A stretch of 64,000 nt of DNA from Henriciella marina DSM 19595 (GCF_000376805.1 NZ_AQXT01000002.1:2418001-2482000); one strand, 5' to 3'. Numbered from the stretch's first letter, positions 1 through 9,795 are shown. Numbers and translations are program-made. Notes: generated by a model from the sequence alone, not told the origin.

Positions 1-670
1 AGCCGCCTGTCTCTGTCATCAGAATGCGCGCATTGGCAGGGTCAGGCTCGATCTTCTGGCGCAGTCGATAGACGTGCGTTTCCAGCGTGTGGGTCGTGAC
101 CGCCGCGTTGTAACCCCAGACTTCTGAAAGCAATTCCTCTCGCGGCACGGCTTTGCCGCCCGCGCGGTAGAGGTATTTCAGGATATTTGTCTCTTTTTCC
201 GTCAGCCGGACTTTCTGGTCATTTTCGGTCACAAGCAGCTTCATCGCGGGCTGGAACTCATAAGGCCCGAGGGTGAAAGTCGCATCCTCGCTTTGCTCGA
301 AACTGCGCAGGTGCGCACGCACCCGCGCCAGCAGTACCGAAAACCTGAAGGGCTTTGTCACATAGTCGTTTGCGCCAGATTCCAGACCGAGGATCGTATC
401 GGCGTCGCTATCTTGTCCCGTCAGCATGATCACCGGGGCCCGGAGGCCGCGCTGGCGCATAAGCTTACAGGCTTCGCGCCCATCCATGTCCGGCATGTCC
501 ACATCGAGCAAAACAAGATCGAGGCGTGTCGTCTCAACAAGTTGCAGAGCCTCAGACGCATTCGCCGCTTCCAGCGCTTCAAATCCGTCATGCAGGCTGA
601 ACTGTTCGGCAAGTGCGCCGCGAAGCTCATTATCGTCATCGACGAGCAGAATGGTCTTGGTGCTGATCAT
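1..670 (-). CDS. OmpR-family response regulator (3' end cut by window edge)
   Basis: Two-component response regulator that would bind DNA in the cytoplasm after phosphorylation. The minus-strand reading from the ATG at 670 gives a receiver domain at about residues 5-120, with the acidic pair D11/D12, phospho-acceptor D56 in LLDVDMPDMDG, and the conserved T and K (MLTGQD, VTKPF). A winged-helix domain follows at about 130-223 (LTEKETNILKYL, then THTLETHVYRLRQKIE). The frame stays open to base 1 and breaks at TETGG, where only a few C-terminal residues are normally missing, so this is a window-edge truncation and not a pseudogene. The target regulon and partner kinase cannot be read from here. 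It is divergent from the L,D-transpeptidase gene with about 100 bp between them. Confidence 0.9.
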   Translation of the reverse strand, partial: MISTKTILLVDDDNELRGALAEQFSLHDGFEALEAANASEALQLVETTRLDLVLLDVDMPDMDGREACKLMRQRGLRAPVIMLTGQDSDADTILGLESGANDYVTKPFRFSVLLARVRAHLRSFEQSEDATFTLGPYEFQPAMKLLVTENDQKVRLTEKETNILKYLYRAGGKAVPREELLSEVWGYNAAVTTHTLETHVYRLRQKIEPDPANARILMTETGG

Positions 671-770
671 GGGTTCCGATGCCGGGTTGCTGGCTGTTGG
701 CGGGACGCGATACACATAACACCGACTCGCCGTCGAATAACTAGATGATCACAATTTTGGGAGCGGCCAC

Positions 771-1286
771 ATGCCAACACGGTTCCGGGTGACGCCCGAC
801 AGGAAGATTACCGGTCAGGGTCTGACATTTCCCTGTGCCATCGGGCGGGGCGGGATGGTCGAAGCGTCCAAAAAGAATGAAGGCGATGGCGCCTCTCCGA
901 TCGGGCTCTGGAAAATCAAGCGCGTCTTCTGGCGCGCCGACAAGCTGGACCGCCCAAAGACAGCGCTGCCGGCGACCCCGCTCCACCCGGATGACGGCTG
1001 GTGTGATGCCCCGGATGATCCGCTTTACAATTGCGCCGTCAAACGCCCGTATCCAGCCAGCAACGAAGAGATGTGGCGCGAGGATGATGTCTATGACGTC
1101 GTGGTTCAGCTCGATCACAACACTGACCCCGTCGTGCCGGGCAAAGGCAGCGCCATCTTCATGCATGTTGCAAAGCCCGATTATGCGCCGACGGAAGGGT
1201 GTATCGCGCTCAGTCTCGATGACTTGAAGCAACTGCTTCAGCTCTGCGAAAAAGACTCTGCGATCGAAATTTTAAGAGCGAGCTAG
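771..1286 (+). CDS. L,D-transpeptidase (YkuD domain) family protein
   Basis: 171-residue single-domain YkuD-fold protein. The family cross-links peptidoglycan stem peptides or acts as L,D-carboxypeptidase through a catalytic cysteine. The active-site region is near the C-terminus: H132 in FMHVAKPDYAPTEGCIAL followed by T141-E-G-C144, a variant of the H-x(n)-S/T-x-G-C signature. Upstream blocks such as GxGGMVEASKKNEGDGASPIGLW are typical of the subgroup. No signal peptide is visible, unlike most periplasmic members, so export route and substrate are uncertain. It is convergent with yggS; its stop overlaps the yggS stop region by 4 bases. Confidence 0.85.
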   Translation: MPTRFRVTPDRKITGQGLTFPCAIGRGGMVEASKKNEGDGASPIGLWKIKRVFWRADKLDRPKTALPATPLHPDDGWCDAPDDPLYNCAVKRPYPASNEEMWREDDVYDVVVQLDHNTDPVVPGKGSAIFMHVAKPDYAPTEGCIALSLDDLKQLLQLCEKDSAIEILRAS

Positions 1287-1951
1287 GCCGTTTCGCGTTC
1301 GCCGAAGAAGGCGCTGCCCACCCGTACATGCGTCGCGCCGAGGCTGGCCCCCAACACATAGTCAGCGCTCATCCCCATCGAAACCCATGGCAGGCCAGCG
1401 CGATCGGCGAGCTTCTTCAGCAGGGCAAAATGCGGCCCCGCCGGTTCATCGACCGGCGGAATGGCCATCAGGCCTTTCAGCTCGCCCGGATAGGTGTCGC
1501 GCGTATAGGCGATGAGCTCATCCAGTTCATCCGGCATCACACCAGACTTCTGGTCCTCTTCGCCGGTATTCACCTGGATCATGAGATCTGGATAGCGGCC
1601 AAGCTTTTCGGCCGCCTCTGACAGCGTGCGGACGATCTTCTTGCGGTCCACCGTCTGGATGACATCGAACAGGGCGACGGCATCCTCAGACTTGTTGCTC
1701 TGCAGCGGCCCGATCAGGTGGAGGCACAGGCCCTCAATGTCGCGCCTTGCCTGCCAGTGGTCCTGCGCCTCCTGAACACGGTTCTCGCCGAACACGCGCT
1801 GGCCTGCGTCAAGCGCCGCCTGAAGCCGCTCATCTGGCTGTTTCTTGGAAACAGCGATCAGCTCCACCATCTGGTCGCTCGCGTCTGACAGCTCTTGCAA
1901 AATCTGAGCGCGGCTGTCGGCTATGTCGTGGTCATTTGCAGTGCTAGGCAT
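1283..1951 (-). CDS. yggS: YggS/PROSC family pyridoxal phosphate homeostasis protein
   Basis: 222 residues, the usual length for the family, which binds PLP without catalysing a known reaction and buffers PLP in the cytoplasm. Hallmarks are LIAVSKKQPDERLQAAL with the PLP-binding lysine, GENRVQEA, LHLIGPLQSNK, QVNTGEEDQKSG, GLMAIPP, and the C-terminal SMGMSADYVLG and THVRVGSAFFG blocks. The open frame runs further upstream, but family length and the overlapping plus-strand gene favour the ATG at 1951. That start lies only 6 bp from the ATG of the divergent ThiE-like gene, and no good ribosome binding site is seen for either. Confidence 0.93.
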   Translation of the reverse strand: MPSTANDHDIADSRAQILQELSDASDQMVELIAVSKKQPDERLQAALDAGQRVFGENRVQEAQDHWQARRDIEGLCLHLIGPLQSNKSEDAVALFDVIQTVDRKKIVRTLSEAAEKLGRYPDLMIQVNTGEEDQKSGVMPDELDELIAYTRDTYPGELKGLMAIPPVDEPAGPHFALLKKLADRAGLPWVSMGMSADYVLGASLGATHVRVGSAFFGERETA

Positions 1952-1957
1952 GATCGG

Positions 1958-2572
1958 ATGAAACACGCCCCGGCCATCGCCCGCAAGTTCCGAAATGCCG
2001 CGAGGCAGGCAAGCGCTCTGACAGGCCCATACCTGCCGGGCGGGCTCTTTCTGACCGATCCGAGCCGTGTTGAAGATCCGCACGCCATCATTGGCGCGCT
2101 TCCCGAAAGCATCGGCGTCATCATCCGCCACTTCGGCCAGGCCAATGCCATCGAGAGTGCCCGCCTTATCGTCAGTGACTGCAAGCAAGCTGGCCGCCTC
2201 GTTCTGATCGCCGCAGATCCAGCCTTGGCCAGAGCCACGGGTGCAAATGGGGTGCATTGGCCATTCAGGCTGCGGCATAGGATCAGAAGCTCGAATAGCG
2301 GCGAGGCCATGATCCAGACGCTCAGCGTCCATTCTACGGCTGAGCTTCGAATGGCGAGACATTGCCCCGTCGATGCCTGTCTCTATTCTACGGTTTTCCG
2401 CTCAGACAGCCCGAGCGCCGGATCGCCCATGGGGCTTATGCGCTTTGCCATCGCTGCGAGACAGTCGCCAAGGCCGATCTATGCATTGGGCGGCATTACG
2501 CACGTCAACGCGGAAAGCATCGCCCGGTTTGGCGGCTTTGCGAGTGTTTCAGCTTTTGAGGATCTGGCCTGA
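1958..2572 (+). CDS. ThiE-like (thiamine phosphate synthase family) protein, divergent
   Basis: 204-residue TIM-barrel-like protein resembling thiamine-phosphate synthase (joins HMP-PP and thiazole phosphate). Family-like stretches are GGLFLTDPSR near the start, GANGVHWPF in the middle, LSVHSTAEL, and the C-terminal phosphate-binding IYALGGITHVNAESI. Canonical substrate residues are poorly kept: YSTVFRSDSPSAGSP stands in place of the usual GPVFPT-TK type loop. True ThiE activity is therefore doubtful, and such genes next to yggS may have another role. The start at 1958 is chosen because translation from the upstream ATG would run into yggS. Confidence 0.7.
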   Translation: MKHAPAIARKFRNAARQASALTGPYLPGGLFLTDPSRVEDPHAIIGALPESIGVIIRHFGQANAIESARLIVSDCKQAGRLVLIAADPALARATGANGVHWPFRLRHRIRSSNSGEAMIQTLSVHSTAELRMARHCPVDACLYSTVFRSDSPSAGSPMGLMRFAIAARQSPRPIYALGGITHVNAESIARFGGFASVSAFEDLA

Positions 2573-2575
2573 GGC

Positions 2576-3016
2576 CTAGAACTTGAACGCGGAGCGCAGA
2601 CGGATGCCGGTCTCGAAGTTCTCAGTCTGCAACTGCTGCAGCGACTCATCGAACTCGGATGCACCGAGCGTCAGCATACCGCCAACGGTGATGCGCGGCG
2701 TAATCTGGAATTCGGCTCCGGCCCGCATTTCTTCATGGGCAAGCGGGGAATCTTCCGGCCGGGACGTAAGATCGACCCTCAATTCCCACTTCTCGCCCTT
2801 TACCCAGGCAAGGCGAACTTCCTTGCTCGGCGCGCCTTGCCAGATCGGCGTGGAGTCCGAAGGAGAGCTCAACGTAAACTGACGATACCAGTCCGGCTCA
2901 GCCCGCTCTGTCTCGGAAACGGTCGGCGGCGACAGCTCCATAGGCTCAGACTGCGCGGTCGCCGGAAGGGCCGCGAAAACGCCGAGCGCTGCAAGAGCTG
3001 TTACTGAATACTTCAT
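2576..3016 (-). CDS. ntrZ: NtrZ-like periplasmic protein
   Basis: 146 residues with a Sec signal peptide (MKYSVTALAALGVFAALPATAQ, cleavage near 22). The mature part contains WELRVDLTSRPEDSPLAHEEMRAGAEFQ, ITPRITVGGMLTLG and a C-terminal FETGIRLRSAFKF. This matches my memory of NtrZ-family proteins, which in Caulobacter act in the periplasm on the sensor kinase NtrY. The C-terminal beta-strand pattern ending in F also looks like a small outer-membrane-type module. Start is the ATG at 3016; the ATG further upstream would disrupt the signal peptide. Family call is by recall of the motif pattern, so moderate confidence. Confidence 0.65.
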   Translation of the reverse strand: MKYSVTALAALGVFAALPATAQSEPMELSPPTVSETERAEPDWYRQFTLSSPSDSTPIWQGAPSKEVRLAWVKGEKWELRVDLTSRPEDSPLAHEEMRAGAEFQITPRITVGGMLTLGASEFDESLQQLQTENFETGIRLRSAFKF

Positions 3017-3068
3017 ATGCCACCTTTGTACCCAGCCCACATAATCAGACCAGACGATAAAATGAACA

Positions 3069-4226
3069 TTAATTCCTGCTCATTTCTAAAAATCCGCTGC
3101 GAAGTGTGATTTCTACCACAATTCCCATGCTCGACCGTTCCCCCGCCAACGTCTCGAGACTTTCATCCTGATAACTGACAGCGACGTCGAAGCCGTCTGA
3201 AAGTTCCCTCGACGCTGACACGCTGAAGCCTTTGGATGAGACCGCGGCGAGATCATCTTCAGCCTCTCCATAGTTGAGCGAGACGCCGGTTTCGCCGAAG
3301 TCCCGCGATATCCCCACTTCCCACGCCTCATAGTCTGCGCCGTCGAATCCATTGTCGCTGCTGAGCCACGACCCGCCGATCTCGACGCCGCCTCTTTCCA
3401 CATTTCCCCCTATGGACCAGCTCTCCATCCGGTCACGCGCGATGGCGGCGGGGTGGTCGACGTCTGCGCTCGACCAGGCCAGGGAGGCCTCGATCTTCGT
3501 GCGCGATGATCTCAGCGTGCGCGACAGATTGGCAGCGACTTCCAAGACGTTGCTGAGGCCTGACTGCTCTGGAAACTGCGAGAGGCTCCGGTCGAGATGG
3601 CGTCCGTCTCCATCAGGCGTGAACGACGCACCTGCGCGAAGGCCGAGAATGCGCGGACTTGCATAGCTCAACTTGGGCGACGGGCCGGTCACATCATGAT
3701 TGGTGCGATTTATCTTCAAGCCTGTCGGGTCGAGATAGGGGTTTGAGACACCGGAAAAGGTGAGGCTCGACGGCGCGCCCTCGAAAAAGCGGGCCGCGAC
3801 GCCGCGGTCCAGCCCAACCCGAACCTCTCCATAACCGCCATCTGCCCGCAGATAGGCCGTCTCCAGCCGTCCACGGGCACCGGTTTTATCGCCGGGCGCA
3901 AGGCCGGAAAGACCGCTATACCCACCCGCAATTGGCACACCTGTAGAAAACTGACCCGCAAAGCCGGGACGAAGAGGGTGGTCGCGCTGACCGCGAAGCG
4001 TCAGGCGCGCCCCAAGCTCTGTTCCGTTCTGCAGGATTGTCTCTGCCTCAGTGTCGAGCGCGATCTCATACAGGATGGTTTCGCTGTCATTGCGATCGTC
4101 TTCCATGAAGCTGGCGACGGTCGCGGCCTCTATGCTGGACTTGATATCCAGCGGCTGCGCGGCGGCGCCCAGAGCGCCGAAAGGCAGGGCTACGGCGAGG
4201 GCGAAGAGAGGGGCGTTTCGGCTCAT
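3069..4226 (-). CDS. Outer-membrane porin
   Basis: 385-residue protein with a signal peptide (MSRNAPLFALAVALPFGALGAAAQ, cut near 24) and alternating hydrophobic/polar beta strands rich in Gly, Ser and Asp throughout, such as ETAYLRADGGYGEVRVGLDRGV. The pattern is that of alphaproteobacterial 16-stranded general porins forming trimeric diffusion channels. The end of the chain (GIVVEITLRSGFLEMSRN) lacks the usual terminal Phe, although F is present six residues before the end. The ATG at 4226 starts directly with the signal peptide. Substrate preference cannot be read. Confidence 0.8.
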   Translation of the reverse strand: MSRNAPLFALAVALPFGALGAAAQPLDIKSSIEAATVASFMEDDRNDSETILYEIALDTEAETILQNGTELGARLTLRGQRDHPLRPGFAGQFSTGVPIAGGYSGLSGLAPGDKTGARGRLETAYLRADGGYGEVRVGLDRGVAARFFEGAPSSLTFSGVSNPYLDPTGLKINRTNHDVTGPSPKLSYASPRILGLRAGASFTPDGDGRHLDRSLSQFPEQSGLSNVLEVAANLSRTLRSSRTKIEASLAWSSADVDHPAAIARDRMESWSIGGNVERGGVEIGGSWLSSDNGFDGADYEAWEVGISRDFGETGVSLNYGEAEDDLAAVSSKGFSVSASRELSDGFDVAVSYQDESLETLAGERSSMGIVVEITLRSGFLEMSRN

Positions 4227-4342
4227 GATAGTCAGGTCCGGTCGATTGCTGGTCGTCGAGCACATATCAGCACTGGCCCGATGGGTCGCAGATGCTATAC
4301 AGGTCGCCCAGTGAAGAAGATATTGCCGACAGGATTATCGTT

Positions 4343-4774
4343 ATGAAGGCTTCCATGAAGATCGCCGCCGCCCTCGCCGGAGTGTTTGCCCTTTCGGGAT
4401 GCCTGTTTGGTGGCAATAGCGGCGAGCGGAGCATCAGCGTCGCAGAACAGTTCGAAGGCGGTGTGAACCCTTATCTCTGGCGCGCCAGCCTCGACACGCT
4501 GAACACACTTCCGCTAACGACGGCCGATCCGGTTGGCGGCATCATCAATTATGACTGGAAGTCATTCCAGGAAGCCGAAGGCGAGCGCATTCGCGCGACG
4601 GTCTACATTCTTGATTCCCGACTACGGGCAGATGGCGTCAAGGTTTCGGTGTTCCGCCAGATCCAGCAGGACGGCGCGTGGACCGATGCGCCGGTCGACC
4701 CGGCAACCGGACCGCAGCTTGAGAATGCAATCCTTACGCGGGCCCGCGTTCTCAAATCGTCCGAACTCAGCTAG
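4343..4774 (+). CDS. DUF3576 lipoprotein
   Basis: 143 residues. The N-terminus is a lipoprotein signal with lipobox LSGC at about residues 17-20, so the protein is probably anchored in the inner or outer membrane. The mature part has the family pattern VNPYLWRASLDTLNTLPL, then GGIINYDW, then EGERIRATVYILDSRLRADGVKVSVFRQ, ending in ENAILTRARVLK. DUF3576 proteins have no assigned function. The gene directly precedes leuS with 39 bp between and is likely co-transcribed. Start 4343 was chosen over the upstream ATG at 4292, which would bury the signal peptide; 4355 is also possible. Confidence 0.85.
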   Translation: MKASMKIAAALAGVFALSGCLFGGNSGERSISVAEQFEGGVNPYLWRASLDTLNTLPLTTADPVGGIINYDWKSFQEAEGERIRATVYILDSRLRADGVKVSVFRQIQQDGAWTDAPVDPATGPQLENAILTRARVLKSSELS

Positions 4775-4813
4775 GCGTTCAGCCAGCAGACATCCAATTG
4801 CAGGAGGGACGCC

Positions 4814-7375
4814 GTGACGTCTCGCTATGATCCGCAAGCCGCGGAAGCCAGATGGCGTGAAGCCTGGGCAGACGCTGGAATCTTCAAGACGAAATCGCCC
4901 GAAGAGGCCAAGGGACAGGAAAAGTCCTACGTCCTTGAGATGTTTCCCTATCCGTCGGGCAAGCTCCACATGGGGCATGTCCGAAATTACGCCATGGGCG
5001 ATGTGGTTGCGCGCCATCGCCGCGCGCTTGGCCACAATGTCCTTCATCCGATGGGCTGGGACGCGTTCGGCCTGCCGGCGGAAAACGCGGCGATCGAGCG
5101 AAACGTACATCCGGGCGAATGGACGTATCAGAATATCGCCGCCATGCGCGCCCAGCTTCAGAAGCTTGGCCTGACACTGGACTGGAGCCGCGAATTTGCG
5201 ACCTGCGACACGGCCTATTATGGCGAGCAGCAACGGCTCTTCCTGAAACTGCTCGAGGGCAACCTCGCTTATCGCAAGGCCAGCAAAGTCAACTGGGACC
5301 CAGTCGACAACACCGTCCTTGCCAATGAGCAGGTCATCGATGGCAAGGGCTGGCGCACCGGCGCCCCTGTCGAACAGCGCGAGCTGACCCAGTGGTTCTT
5401 CAAGATCACCGCCTTCGCCGACCAGCTTCTGGAAGGGCTGGAAACGTTGGACAACTGGCCCGAGAAAGTTCGCCTGATGCAGGCAAACTGGATCGGCAAA
5501 TCCAAGGGCGCGAGCGTCCGCTGGGTCCTCGACGGCGAACAACCAGCAGAGTTCGGAAAACATATCGAAGTCTACACCACACGGCCCGATACGCTTTACG
5601 GGGCGAGCTTCCTCGCGCTGGCGCCGGACCACCCGATCACACGCGCGCTCGCTGAGAACCGCCCGGATATCCGCGATTTCATTGCAGACGCCGCCAAGAT
5701 CGGGACGTCGGAAGAAGCCATTGAGAAGGCACCAAAGCTCGGTGTTGATCTCGGACTTAGGGTTCAGCATCCATTTAATCCAGATTGGACCATTCCGGTC
5801 TGGACGGCCAACTTCGTCCTGTCAGGCTATGGCACGGGCGCCATCTTCGGCTCACCTGCGGGGGACCAGCGCGATCTCGACTTCGCACGAAAGTACGATT
5901 TGCCTGTTCAGCCGGTCGTGTTGCCGCCTGAGGCCTCGGAAGAGAGCCATGAGGTGACCGACACCGCCTATACCGGGCCGGGCACGATCTACAATTCAGA
6001 CTTCCTGAACGGCCTTTCGACGGACGATGCCATTACGGCTGCCATCGAGAAGCTCGAGATTCTTGGACTTGGCGAGGGGACAGTAAATTACCGCCTTCGT
6101 GATTGGGGGGTTTCCCGCCAGCGCTATTGGGGCTGTCCGATTCCTGTCGTCCACTGTGAGACGTGCGGCACCGTTCCTGTGTCAGAAGCGGACCTCCCGG
6201 TTGAGCTTCCGAAGGATGTCAGCTTCGACAAGCCAGGCAATCCACTGGCTCATCACCCAACGTGGAAGAAGACGAACTGTCCGACGTGCGGCGGGACCGC
6301 GACCCGCGAAACCGACACGCTCGATACGTTCGTCGACTCGTCCTGGTATTTTGCCCGCTTTGCAGGGGTAAGCGACAAGGAAGAGCGCGCCTACTGGATG
6401 CCGGTCGATCAATATATCGGCGGCGTCGAGCATGCCGTGCTTCATCTTCTCTATGCGCGCTTCATTTCGCGCGCATTGCGCGATGTTGGTGAACTGGACC
6501 TGCCAGCCGGAGAGCCTTTCCTCGGTCTCTTCACACAAGGCATGGTGACGCACGAGACCTATAAGAGCAGTGACGGCAAATGGGTTGAGCCGGGCGATGT
6601 TGAACGCCGTGATGGCGGCCTTTTCGTCAAAGGCAGCGATCTCGCCGTTACCGCCGGCCCGATCGAGAAGATGTCGAAGTCACGCAAGAATGTTGTCGAC
6701 CCCGATGCCATTATTGCGACCTTCGGCGCTGATGTTGCCCGGTGGTTTGTCCTCTCGGACAGTCCGCCTGAACGGGATGTGGAATGGTCGCAAGCTGGCG
6801 CCGAGGGTGCTGCAAGGTTCGTTCAGCGCGTCTGGTCGATTTTTGACGGTCTCGACGGCACGGATCAGGCGCCCAAAGACGCCGGTGCCACCCCCCTCCT
6901 GCGGTTCTCGCATCGCGCCGCCGCTGAGATCAACAAGGCGATATCCGAGTTCCGTCTGAATGCAGCGATTGCGCTCTGCCATGACTGGGTGAACACGCTG
7001 AAAAAAGCCGAAGGGTCTGGTGAGGAAACTGTCGCAAGCCGCCGCGAAAGCGCACGCTTTCTGGCCATTTGTCTAACGCCCTTCATGCCGCATCTGGCGG
7101 AAGAGTGCTGGAAGACACTCGGCGAGGAGGGATTTATCTCTGACGCGCCCTGGCCGACGTCCGATCCCGCCCTCATGATCGAGAACACGATCACGCTGCC
7201 GATCCAGGTGAACGGCAAGCGCCGCGGCGAAATTGAGGTCGCTCGCGACGCCAGCAAGGAAGACATCGAAGGCCAGGCCCTGAATAGTCCTGAGATTGCA
7301 GGCTTCATTGACGGGCTCGATATCAAGAAAATCATTGTGGTTCCGGGCCGCATCGTGAATATCGTGGCATCATGA
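4814..7375 (+). CDS. leuS: Leucyl-tRNA synthetase
   Basis: Class I aminoacyl-tRNA synthetase that charges tRNA-Leu. 853 residues, normal length. The HIGH signature appears as HMGH at 52-55, and the KMSKS loop at about 619-623 ([11 protein letters not shown]). Between them lie the CP1 editing domain ([20 protein letters not shown]) and the zinc-type cysteine pairs (CETCGT, CPTCGG). The start is a GTG at 4814, fixed by a near-perfect AGGAGGG ribosome binding site at 4802-4808. The stop overlaps the lptE start (ATGA), which indicates translational coupling. Confidence 0.98.
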   Translation: MTSRYDPQAAEARWREAWADAGIFKTKSPEEAKGQEKSYVLEMFPYPSGKLHMGHVRNYAMGDVVARHRRALGHNVLHPMGWDAFGLPAENAAIERNVHPGEWTYQNIAAMRAQLQKLGLTLDWSREFATCDTAYYGEQQRLFLKLLEGNLAYRKASKVNWDPVDNTVLANEQVIDGKGWRTGAPVEQRELTQWFFKITAFADQLLEGLETLDNWPEKVRLMQANWIGKSKGASVRWVLDGEQPAEFGKHIEVYTTRPDTLYGASFLALAPDHPITRALAENRPDIRDFIADAAKIGTSEEAIEKAPKLGVDLGLRVQHPFNPDWTIPVWTANFVLSGYGTGAIFGSPAGDQRDLDFARKYDLPVQPVVLPPEASEESHEVTDTAYTGPGTIYNSDFLNGLSTDDAITAAIEKLEILGLGEGTVNYRLRDWGVSRQRYWGCPIPVVHCETCGTVPVSEADLPVELPKDVSFDKPGNPLAHHPTWKKTNCPTCGGTATRETDTLDTFVDSSWYFARFAGVSDKEERAYWMPVDQYIGGVEHAVLHLLYARFISRALRDVGELDLPAGEPFLGLFTQGMVTHETYKSSDGKWVEPGDVERRDGGLFVKGSDLAVTAGPIEKMSKSRKNVVDPDAIIATFGADVARWFVLSDSPPERDVEWSQAGAEGAARFVQRVWSIFDGLDGTDQAPKDAGATPLLRFSHRAAAEINKAISEFRLNAAIALCHDWVNTLKKAEGSGEETVASRRESARFLAICLTPFMPHLAEECWKTLGEEGFISDAPWPTSDPALMIENTITLPIQVNGKRRGEIEVARDASKEDIEGQALNSPEIAGFIDGLDIKKIIVVPGRIVNIVAS

Positions 7376-7854
7376 TCAGAACCATCTGCCTGCTCGCCGC
7401 CATATCGGCGCTCACCGCCTGCGGTTTCCGGCCGCTCTACGCTGGCGCTGCCTTTGACGGATCGGGCAGCTCACCAATTCAGGTCGAAGAGATTAATGAA
7501 CGCTCTGGCTACCTCTTGCGCCGGGAGCTCATGAAGGAACTTGCGATTGGCTTGCCCGGCCTGGATGAGCCGGGCCGCCTCAAGGTAACGCTTGCAGAGC
7601 AGCTTGAACGTATCACGCTGCTCAATGATGGCAGCGTCTCGCGCTCCTTCCTTGAGGGTGAGGCGTCCTACGTTCTCACCACACAGAGCGGCCGCACATT
7701 CCAGGGGGAGTCGCGGGTCCAGATCCCGATTGCAGCGACCCAATCGCTTTATGGCGACGTTGCTGCACAGACTCAGTCATCCGAGCGTGGCATGGACGAG
7801 CTGGCCCGCAAGATTGTCGACGACCTCAGGATCAAGGTCGAAGCCGCCCAATGA
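7372..7854 (+). CDS. lptE: LPS-assembly lipoprotein LptE
   Basis: 160-residue outer-membrane lipoprotein, the plug and partner of LptD in lipopolysaccharide insertion. The signal peptide ends in LTAC followed by GFRPLYAG, the characteristic LptE start. The body has the family motif [22 protein letters not shown] and a C-terminal [15 protein letters not shown] helix. It sits between leuS and holA with ATGA overlaps on both sides, the order seen widely in alphaproteobacteria. Confidence 0.92.
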   Translation: MIRTICLLAAISALTACGFRPLYAGAAFDGSGSSPIQVEEINERSGYLLRRELMKELAIGLPGLDEPGRLKVTLAEQLERITLLNDGSVSRSFLEGEASYVLTTQSGRTFQGESRVQIPIAATQSLYGDVAAQTQSSERGMDELARKIVDDLRIKVEAAQ

Positions 7855-8888
7855 TCCTCAAGAGCGGGCAGGTCTCCAGCCGCTTGAAGTCATCCGACAA
7901 CACCATCTGGTGCGCGCTCATTTTCGGCGATGACGATGGTGTGGTCAGTGATCTTGCAGATGAAATCGTCGCCGTCTGGAGCAAATCCTCCAGCAGCGCG
8001 CGCCAGATCACGCTTGATGATGATGATATCCGGCGCGAACCTCACCTTCTTTCCGACAAGGTTGAAACGGGCTCTCTACTGGGCGACATCGAAATCGTTC
8101 GGGTTCGCACATCAGGAGAAAAAATCTCCAAGCCGGTGCTCGATCTCGTCGCGCAAGCCGATCAGATGTCCTCGGGCTTCGCCAACAGGCTCATTGTCCT
8201 GAATGGCAGCCTCAACAAACGCTCAAAACTCCGGACCACGATCGAGCAGTCGAAGACAGCGGCCGCCATCCAGGTGTATGCCGACACGCAGGACTCGCTG
8301 AAATCGATGGTTCAACAAAAGCTCGCATCCCTCGATGTCGAGATTGAAGACGAAGCGCTGGAAGATTTCGTCAGCCTTCTTCCCGGCCATCGCGGGCTCG
8401 CCAACCAGGAAACCGAAAAACTCGCGCTTTATGGCCGGGGTCTCGGCCGGCCGCTCTCGATCGCAGATATCCGGCTTGTCTGCCGGACCGACGCCGATGA
8501 TAGCGCACGGGACCTTGCTCAGGCGGCCCTCGACGGCGACGCCGTACGCTGCCAGGCCGAATATGACCGGGTCAATGAGACCGGCACCACAACGATCAGC
8601 TTCCTGCGCGTGCTGGAGATGGAGATTAAGCGCCTGATGCAGGCGCGTGGCCTGATGGGGACGGGAAGCGATATTGGCCGCAAACTCCGCCCACCCGTCT
8701 GGGGATCGGAGTGGCCGGCCTTCCGCGCACGGCTCGACCTCTGGACGGCGTCCTCACTGACCCGGCTGCTCGCGGCTGTCCACGACCTCGAGCTGCAGGC
8801 AAAAACGTCCGCAGCCGCGGGCGATCCCGCGCTCCGACTATTGCTCCTGAATGTGGTGAAGTCGGCAGCTTCGCGCGCTAAAAGATAA
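7851..8888 (+). CDS. holA: DNA polymerase III delta subunit
   Basis: 345 residues. HolA is the clamp-loader wrench that opens the beta sliding clamp. Family-like features are an N-terminal degenerate AAA+ fold (IWCALIFGDDDGVVSDLADEI), a middle part with LDVEIEDEALEDFVSLLPGHRGLANQETEKLALY, and a helical C-terminal collar (ISFLRVLEMEIKRLMQARG). Translationally coupled to lptE (ATGA). Its stop is one base from the parB stop, so the two operons converge without room for a terminator. Confidence 0.93.
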   Translation: MILKSGQVSSRLKSSDNTIWCALIFGDDDGVVSDLADEIVAVWSKSSSSARQITLDDDDIRREPHLLSDKVETGSLLGDIEIVRVRTSGEKISKPVLDLVAQADQMSSGFANRLIVLNGSLNKRSKLRTTIEQSKTAAAIQVYADTQDSLKSMVQQKLASLDVEIEDEALEDFVSLLPGHRGLANQETEKLALYGRGLGRPLSIADIRLVCRTDADDSARDLAQAALDGDAVRCQAEYDRVNETGTTTISFLRVLEMEIKRLMQARGLMGTGSDIGRKLRPPVWGSEWPAFRARLDLWTASSLTRLLAAVHDLELQAKTSAAAGDPALRLLLLNVVKSAASRAKR

Positions 8889-8889
8889 A

Positions 8890-9795
8890 TCAGCGGCGCG
8901 CGGTCAGGCGCCGACAAAGATCGTCGAGTTGCTCTAAGTCGCTGTATTTAATACGTATTTCACCATTATCGCCCTTGTGGCGAATATCGACCGCTAGCCC
9001 AAGCGCCCGGCTCAGATCTGCCTCAAGCGCTTCTGTATCGACGTCTTTTTCAGCCTTACGGACGCGGGTCGCCACAGCCTCCAGGCCACCCTCATCCTTG
9101 GCTGACCGCGACAGCCGCTCAACGTCGCGGACACTCAGTCCCTTGCTGACAGCCATCTCAATAACCGCGTCTGGATCAGGTGCGCCGAGAGCCGCGCGGG
9201 CGTGGCCCGCCGAAATCCTGCCCTCCCGCAAATGAGAGCGCGCCGTCTCCGATAGATTGAGCAGACGGATCGTATTGGCGATGTGTGCACGGCTCTTGCC
9301 GACGCTTTCGGCGAGGCCTTCCTGCGTCCGCCCAAAGCGCCGCATCAGCGCGCCATAGGCTTCTGCCTCTTCGATCGGATTGAGATCGGTCCGCTGAACG
9401 TTCTCGATGATGCCGATTTCGAGCAGTTCGAGCTCATCCATCGCCCGGATTGTCGCCGGAATCTCAGTGAGACCGGCCTGTTTGGCGGCGCGGTAGCGGC
9501 GCTCACCCGCAACGATCTGGTACTTTCCATCTGTCTTCGGGTCTGGCCGAACGAGAATGGCCTGCAGAACCCCCTTGGCCCGGATGGATTCGGCGAGCTC
9601 ACTGAGCTCAGCCTCTGAGAAATAGCGCCGTGGCTGTTGTGGATTCGGTCGGATGTCACTGATCGACAGCGTCGAGGCGTCAGTTCTGGTCTCGCTTTCG
9701 CGCTCTTCATAGGTGGAGGCCCCTTCGACCTCACCAATCAGGGCCGAAAGGCCGCGGCCGAGGCGGCTGGGCTTTTGTTTGGCGTCACCGCTCAT
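8890..9795 (-). CDS. parB: Chromosome-partitioning protein ParB
   Basis: 301-residue parS-binding CTPase that spreads along origin-proximal DNA. Motifs: N-terminal ParA-stimulating LGRGLSALI at 12-20, GERRYRAA box at 97-104 (CTP binding), ENVQRTDLNPIEEA at 131-144, the helix-turn-helix at about 155-180 (TQEGLAESVGKSRAHIANTIRLL), and a C-terminal dimerisation helix with SDLEQLDDLCRRL. Its start codon shares one base with the parA stop (TGATG). Its binding sites are the three parS palindromes at 11176, 11698 and 13337. Confidence 0.97.
   Translation of the reverse strand: MSGDAKQKPSRLGRGLSALIGEVEGASTYEERESETRTDASTLSISDIRPNPQQPRRYFSEAELSELAESIRAKGVLQAILVRPDPKTDGKYQIVAGERRYRAAKQAGLTEIPATIRAMDELELLEIGIIENVQRTDLNPIEEAEAYGALMRRFGRTQEGLAESVGKSRAHIANTIRLLNLSETARSHLREGRISAGHARAALGAPDPDAVIEMAVSKGLSVRDVERLSRSAKDEGGLEAVATRVRKAEKDVDTEALEADLSRALGLAVDIRHKGDNGEIRIKYSDLEQLDDLCRRLTARR

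Noticed and set aside
4622-5770. 382-codon open frame opposite leuS
   Set aside because: It lies entirely antisense over leuS and the end of the DUF3576 gene and shows no known domain; high GC gives long spurious frames.
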